From Bacteroidaceae bacterium (GTDB taxonomy: Bacteria > Bacteroidota > Bacteroidia > Bacteroidales > Bacteroidaceae), in assembly GCA_016286165.1 (NCBI GenBank), contig JAEESE010000021.1, forward strand, positions 1-56,406: 56,406 nt of DNA. Direction: 5' to 3'. How positions within the stretch are numbered: the stretch's first letter is position 1; each line of letters opens with the position of its first letter. The notes below the pieces were generated by a model that was given only the letters and a program-made list of their open reading frames with translations, was not told the DNA's origin and did no database searches. Below are positions 33,019 through 40,291 of this stretch, in pieces. The position numbers and the translations under genes are program-made.

Positions 33019-33518
33019 GAAGTTAAGGAGTTAAGGAGTTAAGAAGTTAAGACGATAGTCAAAAAGCTTATTACATGTATACGTATAGCTTTGAAAAGGT
33101 TATGGCATGGCAAAAAGCTCATCAGTTTGTCTTGTCGGTATATGAAGTATCAAAGCATTTTCCGGAGGATGAGAAGTTCGGATTAACATCTCAATTCCGT
33201 CGTGCAGCAGTGTCGATTGAAGCAAATATTGCTGAAGGTTATAAAAAACTAAGTAAACCGGATAAGCTTCGTTTTTTCAACATTGCTCAAGGCAGCCTTG
33301 AAGAATGTCGTGATTATCATATCTTGAGTCGCGATTTAGGTTATCTTTATTACGAAGAGTTCGACAAACTACATAATGAAATAGAAGAGGCAAGTAAACT
33401 ATTAAATGCATATTGTAAAGGAATTGTTGAGAATAGCGCTATCAATGATGTCTTATAAAAATTACTCAACATCAAATCTATCGTCTTAACTCCTTAACTT
33501 CTTAACTCCTTAACTCCT
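33019..33518 (+). mobile_element. inverted-repeat cassette enclosing a four-helix-bundle gene (copy F of the GACGATA family)
   Basis: The left arm (33019-33058) reads GAAGTTAAGGAGTTAAGGAG and ends AAGTTAAGACGATAG. The right arm (33478-33518) is its reverse complement, starting CTATCGTCTTAACTCC, with only a few differences over 40 bases. The same arm motifs occur in the empty elements at 8737, 13748, 23588, 26858 and 27764. The enclosed gene is AT-rich relative to porV and ispF on either side. Confidence 0.6.
33075..33458 (+). CDS. four-helix-bundle protein (S23/rRNA intervening-sequence type)
   Basis: A 127-residue helical protein of the four-helix-bundle family also called 23S rRNA intervening-sequence protein and related to Avd of diversity-generating retroelements. 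Typical elements: FEKVMAWQKAHQFVLSVYEV, FPEDEKFGLTSQFRRAAVSI, EANIAEGYKK, FFNIAQGSLEECRDYHILSR and a final helix EEASKLLNAYCKGIV. Length is normal. Relatives bind RNA or DNA through a basic pentamer surface; the role here is unknown. It starts 17 bases after the left inverted arm and its base composition is unlike its neighbours. No 23S rRNA or reverse transcriptase is present in this window. Confidence 0.85.
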   Translation: MYTYSFEKVMAWQKAHQFVLSVYEVSKHFPEDEKFGLTSQFRRAAVSIEANIAEGYKKLSKPDKLRFFNIAQGSLEECRDYHILSRDLGYLYYEEFDKLHNEIEEASKLLNAYCKGIVENSAINDVL

Positions 33519-33524
33519 AAAAAA

Positions 33525-34001
33525 ATGACCCGTATCGGCTTTGGTTTCGACGTTCATAGACTTGTCCCCGAGCGTGATTTGTGGCTCGGCGGCATAAAGA
33601 TTGAGCATGAATTGGGTTTGTTGGGGCACTCTGATGCCGATGTGCTGATTCATGCCATCTGCGATGCATTACTCGGTGCAGCCAATATGCGCGACATAGG
33701 CTTTCACTTTCCCGACACAGGTGCAGAGTTCAAGAACATTGACAGCAAAATACTCTTGCGCAAAACAATAGGACTCATCTCTGAGAAAGGATATAAGGTA
33801 GGGAATATTGATGCTACAGTATGTGCTGAACGTCCCAAACTAAATCCTCATATACCAGCCATGCAGGTTTGCCTGGCCGAGGTAATGGGCATTGACCCAG
33901 ATAACATAAGCATCAAAGCCACCACCACCGAGCGCCTCGGTTTCACAGGACGCGAAGAAGGTATTGCAGCTTACGCGGTGGCGTTGATTTATAAGAGCTA
34001 A
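33525..34001 (+). CDS. ispF: 2-C-methyl-D-erythritol 2,4-cyclodiphosphate synthase IspF
   Basis: A 158-residue cytoplasmic enzyme of the MEP isoprenoid pathway. It converts CDP-methylerythritol 2-phosphate to the cyclic diphosphate, releasing CMP. The zinc-site motif GFGFDVH (Asp9, His11) opens the protein, followed by GLLGHSDADVLIHAICDALLGA, DIGFHFPDT and ATTTERLGFTGREEGIAAYA. Length matches the family. dxr, an earlier enzyme of the same pathway, is 1.7 kb downstream on the opposite strand. The start codon lies 6 bases after the four-helix-bundle cassette, whose right arm therefore forms the leader. Confidence 0.96.
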   Translation: MTRIGFGFDVHRLVPERDLWLGGIKIEHELGLLGHSDADVLIHAICDALLGAANMRDIGFHFPDTGAEFKNIDSKILLRKTIGLISEKGYKVGNIDATVCAERPKLNPHIPAMQVCLAEVMGIDPDNISIKATTTERLGFTGREEGIAAYAVALIYKS

Positions 34002-34052
34002 GAAGTTAAAGAAGTTAAGGAAGTTAAAGAAATCTTCTTTAACTTCCATAAA

Positions 34053-34091
34053 AAAAGAATCTTCCTTAACACGTAAAGAAGATTCTTTTTC
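34053..34091. terminator. bidirectional terminator between ispF and rseP
   Basis: AAAGAATCTTC pairs with GAAGATTCTTT around a short loop with A and T tracts outside. It lies between convergent genes. Confidence 0.85.
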
Positions 34092-34106
34092 TATTTGTTA
34101 TCTTAA

Positions 34107-35516
34107 TCAGAACAGGAACTTCACGGCATCATTGAACAATGCCAGCGCCATGAGGGCGAAGAGGATGAGCATGCCTACCATCTGTGCACGTTCCATGAAC
34201 TTTTCTGACGGCGGGCGACGTGTGACGGCTTCTACCAAGAGGAAGAAGATATGACCGCCATCGAGCCCAGGAATGGGCAGGATGTTCATCACAGCAAGGA
34301 TGATGGAGATGAAGGCGGTGATGTTCCAGAACGAAGCCCAATCCCAAACGGCAGGGAAGAGGTTGCCTATAGTGCCGAAAGAGCCTACGCTCTGCGCTCC
34401 CTTCTTCGAGAAGAGGTAGCGGAGGTCACCAACATAACCCTTCAACGTCTCCCAGCCATAGGCTATGCCAGCGGGAATGCTCTTCCAGAAGCCGTAGTCG
34501 TGATGTACATAGGCATCCTTATAGTATAGTTGATAGGGTGTCTTCACGATGCCCAGTTTGTAGTTGGCATCGAGTACTATGACGGCGGTATCAGGCGTTG
34601 CGGCTCCTTCGTTGAGGAATACCAGAGGCAATGAACGCAGTCGCACACTATCCTCGTGTGAACAGTCGGCAGCAAGGACATCTGCCTTACGGGCCATCAC
34701 CTGGTCGAAGTCGCCCCACCACTCTACTGCCTTATCCTCTATAGCAAGGATGCGAGCACCTTTCTTCATGCCAGCCTTTGCAGCCGGGCTTCCAGGCATC
34801 ACGCTATCGACAAGCGACGGCACGTTGACATTGAGGAAGCGCGGGTCGGTATCAATCATATCCAACAGACTGATACTCTCCTCGGGCATTGTGATATTCA
34901 CCTCTGCACCATTGCGCAGAACCGTCACCACGTCAGCATCAGCAAGCATGCGGAAGACATTGCCGTCCCAGTCCTCAATGGCCTTGCCATCTGCCTTAAT
35001 GGGCACATCTCCATCGCGGAAACCGATGCCCTCGGCCATCTCGTTGTAGGAGAAGCCGTCGCTGATGGCGGTAATAGGCAGGGTGTCACGTCCCCAAGCG
35101 AAGAGAATCATGGCATAGATAAACAGCGCCAGGAGGAAGTTGACCAGCACACCGCCCACCATGACGAAGAAACGCTGCCACACAGGCTTAGCACGGAATT
35201 CATCGGGCTGCACGGGCTGCTTCATCTGTTCGGTGTCCATGCTTTCGTCTATCATGCCGGCAATCTTCACGTAGCCGCCGAGCGGTATCCATCCGATACC
35301 GTATTCTGTTTCGTTCTTTGCGATACGCGGGAAGAGGCGTGCAAACCATTTGTCTTTGGTTGAGAAGAGATGGAATTTCCAGTCGAAGAACATAAAGAAT
35401 TTCTCGACCTTGATACCAAATAACTTGGCGAAGAAGAAGTGGCCGCCCTCGTGCAGGACGATGAGCAGCGCAAAACATAATAGTAGTTGTAGAGTCTTAA
35501 TCCAAAAAACGCTCAT
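34107..35516 (-). CDS. rseP: site-2 protease RseP
   Basis: A 469-residue inner-membrane metalloprotease that cleaves transmembrane segments of substrates such as anti-sigma factors. The catalytic HEGGH motif is at 22-26 in the first helix, the third zinc ligand is in LDGGH at 418-422, and two PDZ-like domains lie between (about 130-330; MPGSPAAKAGMKKGARILAIEDKAVEWWGD). The long form with tandem PDZ is usual in Bacteroidetes. It is the last gene of the minus-strand block after dxr, with a repeat-filled gap of 150 bases. No sigma or anti-sigma gene is adjacent, so the substrate is unknown. Confidence 0.95.
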   Translation of the reverse strand: MSVFWIKTLQLLLCFALLIVLHEGGHFFFAKLFGIKVEKFFMFFDWKFHLFSTKDKWFARLFPRIAKNETEYGIGWIPLGGYVKIAGMIDESMDTEQMKQPVQPDEFRAKPVWQRFFVMVGGVLVNFLLALFIYAMILFAWGRDTLPITAISDGFSYNEMAEGIGFRDGDVPIKADGKAIEDWDGNVFRMLADADVVTVLRNGAEVNITMPEESISLLDMIDTDPRFLNVNVPSLVDSVMPGSPAAKAGMKKGARILAIEDKAVEWWGDFDQVMARKADVLAADCSHEDSVRLRSLPLVFLNEGAATPDTAVIVLDANYKLGIVKTPYQLYYKDAYVHHDYGFWKSIPAGIAYGWETLKGYVGDLRYLFSKKGAQSVGSFGTIGNLFPAVWDWASFWNITAFISIILAVMNILPIPGLDGGHIFFLLVEAVTRRPPSEKFMERAQMVGMLILFALMALALFNDAVKFLF

Positions 35517-35519
35517 GTC

Positions 35520-35645
35520 AATTATTGTCGTTGTTTCGTTAATTCGATTTTTGTTAATTCGTTATTACGTTATAACGTTATCACGTTATTTCGACATCTC
35601 ATTATTTCGTTATAACGTTATCACGTTATCACGTTATTTCGAGAT
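35520..35645. repeat. degenerate CGTTATnAC tandem repeats
   Basis: Multiple copies of CGTTATCACGTTAT and CGTTATAACGTTA between dxr and rseP, the reverse-complement counterpart of the GATAACG series at 9775-9900. Confidence 0.75.
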
Positions 35646-35666
35646 TATTTTGATTTTCGAGAATTA

Positions 35667-36836
35667 TTATTGAGGCGAAAGGAGTGAGGCTGCGAGCCTT
35701 CGTGCCTCAGCATCCGTTTCGAGGTAATCCTCGTAGGCGGGTTGCTTGACGAATGTGGCTTTTTGCAAGGTTTTTTCGATGATATCGGCCATTTCGAGGA
35801 AACGGCAACGGCCTTCGAGGAAGGCACGGTTGACGATCTCGTTGGCTGCATTGACGATACAGGGGGCATTGCCGCCACGATGCAGAGCCTCATAGGCCAA
35901 AGCCAGACAACGGAAACGCTCTGTGTCGGGACGCTCAAAGGTCAGGTCGTGCATAGTGAACCAATCGAGACGCTCGAATGAGCTCTGCAGACGCTCGGGG
36001 AACGAGAAGGCAAACTGAATGGGCACACGCATGTCAGGCACGCCCAGCTGAGCCTTGACGGCTCCGTCGGCAAACTGAACAGCCGAATGTACCACACTCT
36101 GTGGGTGCACCACTACCTGTATGGCACTCGGTTCCACGCCGAAGAGCCATTTAGCCTCGATGACCTCAAAGCCTTTGTTCATCATCGTAGCCGAGTCGAT
36201 GGTTATCTTGGCGCCCATATCCCAGTTGGGATGACGCAGAGCCATCTCCGGTGTTACGCTTTCGAGTTGCTCACGTGTGAATGTGCGGAAGGGACCTCCT
36301 GAGGCTGTAAGGATTATCTTGTCGATAGGCGATACCTCGCCCATGATGCTCTGGAAGATAGCCGAATGCTCGCTGTCGACAGGCAGGATGGGCACCTCAT
36401 ACTGTCGGCACAGACGGTTTATCAGTTCGCCCGCCACTACCATCGTCTCCTTATTGGCCAGGGCGATAGGCTTACGAGCACGTATAGCAGCTATAGTAGG
36501 AGCCAGACCTGCAAAACCCACCATGGCCGTGAGCACCATGTCCACCTCGTTGCTCTCGACCACCTGACAGAGGGCTTCGGCACCAGCATAAACGGCTATA
36601 GGCAGGTCAGCCAGCGCCGTGCTGAGTGCTTCGTAGTGCTGCTCATTGGCAATGACCACTGCCGCAGGCATGAATTGCCGTGCCTGTTCGGCTAGCAGTT
36701 GCCAACGGTTGGCAGCGGTAAGCACACGAGCCTCGAAGCGGTCGGGATGCTCAGCAATGACCTGCAGGGCCTGCGTGCCTATTGAACCGGTGGAACCGAG
36801 GATGGCTATTTGTTTTTTTCGTTTTTCGCTTTGCAT
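35667..36836 (-). CDS. dxr: 1-deoxy-D-xylulose 5-phosphate reductoisomerase Dxr
   Basis: A 389-residue cytoplasmic NADPH-dependent enzyme making methylerythritol 4-phosphate, the first committed step of the MEP pathway. The N-terminal GSTGSIGTQALQV loop binds NADPH. ANKETMVVAGELI, LPVDSEHSAIFQ (metal and substrate Glu/Asp), TASGGPFR, HPNWDMGAKITIDSATMMNKG and the C-terminal helical domain are typical. I chose the ATG at 36836 because it puts the nucleotide-binding strand at residue 10; the frame extends upstream without conserved sequence. The family is the target of fosmidomycin. It follows rimM in the operon. Confidence 0.95.
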   Translation of the reverse strand: MQSEKRKKQIAILGSTGSIGTQALQVIAEHPDRFEARVLTAANRWQLLAEQARQFMPAAVVIANEQHYEALSTALADLPIAVYAGAEALCQVVESNEVDMVLTAMVGFAGLAPTIAAIRARKPIALANKETMVVAGELINRLCRQYEVPILPVDSEHSAIFQSIMGEVSPIDKIILTASGGPFRTFTREQLESVTPEMALRHPNWDMGAKITIDSATMMNKGFEVIEAKWLFGVEPSAIQVVVHPQSVVHSAVQFADGAVKAQLGVPDMRVPIQFAFSFPERLQSSFERLDWFTMHDLTFERPDTERFRCLALAYEALHRGGNAPCIVNAANEIVNRAFLEGRCRFLEMADIIEKTLQKATFVKQPAYEDYLETDAEARRLAASLLSPQ

Positions 36837-36911
36837 ATATGGTTTTGTTTGTTGCGACTGAGTGGCGGCCGGGTTGCGACAGGGTTGCGACAGAGCCACA
36901 ACATACATGAC

Positions 36912-37439
36912 TTAAGTGTTGAGGTTTAGCAATTCATCGGGCACATCCACTTTGAGGCGGCGTTCACGATGATCAGCTTCAAGGATGAAGTCCTCGTGGG
37001 CAGGGATAAGAATCTCGCGGTCCTCGGGTGTTGCCACGACAAGCAGCACGTTGGCAGTCTGGTCGAGGACAGAGGCAACGGTGCCCAGACAGGTATCGCC
37101 CTGCCACACCTCGAAGCCCGTGAAATGCTGCCAAGTGAGCTCCTCCTCGTTGATATCCGTGGGTGTAAGGGCCTTGGGGAAGAACACCTGGGCACCTACA
37201 AGACTTTGGGCAGCGTCAGCTGTATCGATATCTTCGAACTTAAGCAATGCCACATCATCGGAACGGAAGCGCCACTCCTCGAGGAAGAAAGGCACGAGCA
37301 GACCATCGAGGCGCAGGAACACGTAATCTGCATCAGCACGGTCCCACACATCGTCGGTAAACCTGAAAGCCAGCTCTCCACGCACTCCATGTGTGCGTGT
37401 AAGCGTTCCTATCTGATATACATCGTCCTCTGTGATCAT
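36912..37439 (-). CDS. rimM: 16S rRNA processing protein RimM
   Basis: A 175-residue ribosome maturation factor that binds ribosomal protein S19 and helps assemble the 30S head. The N-terminal RimM barrel has VYQIGTLTRTHGVRGELAFRF. The C-terminal PRC-barrel half contains GFEVWQGDTCLGTVASVLDQ and EILIPAHEDFILEADHRERR. I start at the ATG at 37439, which puts the conserved Gly-Thr-Leu near residue 10. It is 16 bases after murA in the same direction. The frame upstream of this ATG overlaps murA and has no conserved sequence. Confidence 0.93.
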   Translation of the reverse strand: MITEDDVYQIGTLTRTHGVRGELAFRFTDDVWDRADADYVFLRLDGLLVPFFLEEWRFRSDDVALLKFEDIDTADAAQSLVGAQVFFPKALTPTDINEEELTWQHFTGFEVWQGDTCLGTVASVLDQTANVLLVVATPEDREILIPAHEDFILEADHRERRLKVDVPDELLNLNT

Positions 37440-37455
37440 TACCAGTTTTCTGTGT

Positions 37456-38766
37456 TTAGTCGTTGATACGAGTGATGCATGCGCCGAGAGCATTGAAACG
37501 CCCTTCGATGTCCTCGTAGCCGCGGTCGATCTGTTCTATGTTGCTTATTGTGCTGACACCTTCGGCACTCATGGCAGCTATGAGCAATGCTATACCTGCA
37601 CGGATATCCGGCGATGTCATACGTCCTGCACGCAGGCGCATCTGATTGTCGTGCCCCACCACTACAGCGCGGTGTGGGTCGCATAGGATTATCTGAGCAC
37701 CCATGTCGATAAGCTTATCAACGAAGAACAGGCGGCTCTCGAACATCTTCTGGTGAATGAGCACGCTACCCTTGGCTTGTGTCGACACCACGAGCAGCAC
37801 GCTCAGCAGGTCGGGCGTGAGGCCAGGCCACGGAGCATCGGCGAAGGTCATGAAGGAACCGTCGATAAACGATTCTATCTCGTAATGTTCATGACACGGA
37901 ACGTAGATATCGTCGCCCTGATGTTGCACGGAGATGCCCAGACGGCGGAAAGTGTATGGAATGATACCGAGGTCTTTGTAGCTCACATCTTTGATACGGA
38001 TGCCGTCGCCACACATAGCTGCCATGCCTATGAACGAGCCCACCTCAATCATATCGGGCAGTATACGGTGCTCTGTGCCGTGGAGAGAATCCACGCCATG
38101 GATAGTCAGCAGGTTCGAGGCAATGCCTTCGATACGTGCTCCCATGCGGCAGAGCATGCGGCACAGCTGCTGAATGTACGGTTCACAGGCGGCGTTGTAG
38201 ATAGTCGTGGTGCCCTTGGCCAGTACGGCAGCCATGATGATGTTGGCAGTACCCGTTACCGACGCCTCATCGAGAAGCATGTAGGAGCCCTGCAGACGTT
38301 CCGACGTGATGTCGAAGAAGCCTCGTTCGGAGTCGTAAGCAAACTTGGCTCCAAGCTTCTGCATGCCGAGGAAGTGAGTGTCCACACGTCGACGTCCTAT
38401 CTTGTCGCCCCCGGGCTTCGACACCATGGCACGGCCATAGCGTGTGAGCAACGGGCCCAGGAACATTATGCTGCCACGCAAGCGAGCACTACGCGAGAGG
38501 AACTCATCGCTCTGGAGGTACTGCAGGTCAACGGCATCAGCCTGAAACGTGATGTCTCCTTTGCCATGGCGTTCAGTCTTTACACCTATGCGTCGCAGGA
38601 GTTCTATCTGGTGGTTGACATCAGCTATCTCGGGGATATTGGTTATGTGCACGGGCTCATCGGTAAGGAGCACAGCACACAGCACCTGCAAAGCTTCGTT
38701 CTTAGCTCCCTGGGGAACTATCTCGCCTGAGAGCCTGTGTCCACCTTCTATGCGGAATGAACTCAT
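37456..38766 (-). CDS. murA: UDP-N-acetylglucosamine 1-carboxyvinyltransferase MurA
   Basis: A 436-residue cytoplasmic enzyme that adds enolpyruvate to UDP-GlcNAc, the first committed step of peptidoglycan synthesis. GGHRLSGEIVPQGAKNEALQ (8-27, with the Lys-Asn pair), the mobile loop SKPGGDKIGRRRVDTHFLG (116-134) and DIRAGIALLIA near the end identify it. The loop residue that is Cys115 in E. coli is Asp121 here. In other bacteria the Cys-to-Asp form is active but not alkylated by fosfomycin, so intrinsic resistance of the enzyme is expected. It lies 30 bases after the DUF4290 gene in a housekeeping operon. Confidence 0.96.
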   Translation of the reverse strand: MSSFRIEGGHRLSGEIVPQGAKNEALQVLCAVLLTDEPVHITNIPEIADVNHQIELLRRIGVKTERHGKGDITFQADAVDLQYLQSDEFLSRSARLRGSIMFLGPLLTRYGRAMVSKPGGDKIGRRRVDTHFLGMQKLGAKFAYDSERGFFDITSERLQGSYMLLDEASVTGTANIIMAAVLAKGTTTIYNAACEPYIQQLCRMLCRMGARIEGIASNLLTIHGVDSLHGTEHRILPDMIEVGSFIGMAAMCGDGIRIKDVSYKDLGIIPYTFRRLGISVQHQGDDIYVPCHEHYEIESFIDGSFMTFADAPWPGLTPDLLSVLLVVSTQAKGSVLIHQKMFESRLFFVDKLIDMGAQIILCDPHRAVVVGHDNQMRLRAGRMTSPDIRAGIALLIAAMSAEGVSTISNIEQIDRGYEDIEGRFNALGACITRIND

Positions 38767-38796
38767 TGTTGCTGATTTAAAGATTACAGTTTTGGG

Positions 38797-39393
38797 TTAC
38801 ATATTGCGGCGTTTCTTTTTCTTGCTGGCATTGCTGCCGGGCAGATGGCCGTTGGAAACCGACACATAGCGCATATCCTCGGGCACAGAGACCTTGCCCT
38901 CGGTATATTCCTCGACATCGGCAGCCACCTTCATCTCATCCATGGCATCGCGATTCCAGTTGTAGAGGCTGCGCTTCATGAAGTTAGCCGTCATGGCCAG
39001 CAGGCGGTCACGTTCGGGACCTTCGGGCATCTCCTTGATTTCCTTGAGGAAAGCCTCGGTGAGGTGTCCATAGTGGCGGTAGTGAATGCGCTGCATGGGG
39101 TATTTTAGCGGCTTGGGCTTCGACGTGAGTTCGTCCTTCTGCATTATCTCGTATGGATAATCGATGTCGAGCCTATAACCTGAGATGATGGCGAGCTGGT
39201 CCCACAGCTTATGTTCGTAGTCGGGATACTGTCGCACGGCGGGGTTCATCGTTTCCATGATGGCGATGATGCTCTCGGCACATTGCTGCCTCTCCTGTCG
39301 GTCCTCTATGTCTACGCAGATGTCCACCATCTGCTGTATGGTGCGACCGTATTCAGGCAGTATCAGCTGTTCGCGTTGTGTGTTGTATGTCAT
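38797..39393 (-). CDS. DUF4290 family protein
   Basis: A 198-residue protein of the Bacteroidetes DUF4290 family, recognised from MTYNTQREQLILPEYGRTIQ and the AESIIAIMETMNP helix. Mostly helical, no signal peptide. The C-terminus is basic (ASKKKKRRNM), which suggests nucleic-acid contact but does not prove it. Its place between tsaB and murA is common in Bacteroidales. No function is established to my knowledge. Confidence 0.85.
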   Translation of the reverse strand: MTYNTQREQLILPEYGRTIQQMVDICVDIEDRQERQQCAESIIAIMETMNPAVRQYPDYEHKLWDQLAIISGYRLDIDYPYEIMQKDELTSKPKPLKYPMQRIHYRHYGHLTEAFLKEIKEMPEGPERDRLLAMTANFMKRSLYNWNRDAMDEMKVAADVEEYTEGKVSVPEDMRYVSVSNGHLPGSNASKKKKRRNM

Positions 39394-39414
39394 ACTTTAT
39401 TATCGTTTTTGCGT

Positions 39415-40119
39415 TTAGGATTGAGTGTTCAGCAGATCCTTAGGTTTGGTGGCGATGAAATCCTTGAGATAGAAGGGTTCGAAATAAGCCACATCCACCG
39501 TTTCGTTGCGCGAGAGTGCACGTGCTGCCAGAGGGTACATGTGCTTGGCAAGCGGGTAGATTGAATCGATGAAATGGGCGTTTTTGTGCGTTATCACGCT
39601 CTTACACTTCTCTGCTCCGTCGCCGAAGAAATAGACAGGTCCGCGCTCCAGCCACTCGTTGTAGGTGTCGGCAGCGACGATGTCGGCGGCAACAGGTCGC
39701 AGAGGTTTGAGCGAGCGGTCATAAACGGCAGCATAAACCTCCATGCGGCGTGCATCTATCATTGGCACAAACAATGCCTCGTCGGGGATATCATCGCGAT
39801 AAAGCAGCAGGGGCACACACATGAGTTCCAACGTAGGCACCGCCACGAGGGGCACACCACGGCCATAGGCAACACCTTTAGCCATCGACACACCTATGCG
39901 CAAGCCCGTGTAGCTGCCAGGGCCTTCGCTCACAGCCACGGCATCCAGGGGGATGGCATGACTCTCGGCAAAACTAAGAGCTTCGTCCACAAACACACCG
40001 CAACGGGTAGCATGGTTAGGCCCTTCGGTGTCGGCCTGCTCGAAGATGACGTGAGCATCCTCTGTCACAGCCACCGAACAGACCTTAGTACTGGTTTCTA
40101 TATGTAATATACAAGCCAT
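39415..40119 (-). CDS. tsaB: tRNA threonylcarbamoyladenosine synthesis protein TsaB
   Basis: A 234-residue member of the ASKHA fold that pairs with TsaD to install t6A37 on ANN-decoding tRNAs. The N-terminus ILHIETSTKVCSVAV and the EGPGSYTGLRIGVSMAKGVAYG stretch (about 65-86) are diagnostic. PMIDARRMEVYAAVYD is the usual middle motif. It is first in the minus-strand operon tsaB-DUF4290-murA-rimM-dxr-rseP and has a -7 element 19 bases upstream. Length is normal. Confidence 0.94.
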   Translation of the reverse strand: MACILHIETSTKVCSVAVTEDAHVIFEQADTEGPNHATRCGVFVDEALSFAESHAIPLDAVAVSEGPGSYTGLRIGVSMAKGVAYGRGVPLVAVPTLELMCVPLLLYRDDIPDEALFVPMIDARRMEVYAAVYDRSLKPLRPVAADIVAADTYNEWLERGPVYFFGDGAEKCKSVITHKNAHFIDSIYPLAKHMYPLAARALSRNETVDVAYFEPFYLKDFIATKPKDLLNTQS

Positions 40120-40137
40120 GATTCTCTAATTTGCGTG

Positions 40138-40145
40138 CAAAGGTA
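40138..40145 (-). promoter_or_regulatory. -7 promoter element for the tsaB operon
   Basis: The minus strand reads TACCTTTG 19 bases before the tsaB ATG; no strong -33 element. Confidence 0.55.
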
Positions 40146-40183
40146 TGAAAAAGATTAGAGATTACTGTTTAAAGATTAAAGAT

Positions 40184-40218
40184 TTTGCGTTGTGAACGGC
40201 AGAAAAAGTGTAACTTTG
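40184..40218 (+). promoter_or_regulatory. possible promoter of the GH92 gene
   Basis: TTTG at 40184-40187 and TAACTTTG at 40211-40218 with a 23-base spacer, slightly longer than usual. The chosen start codon is 74 bases downstream. Confidence 0.5.
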
Positions 40219-40291
40219 TCCTCGAATTTGCAAAATGCACATTATTAGATATGCAAATCCTCACTATTTGAATAAGCAATCAGTTACGGAA

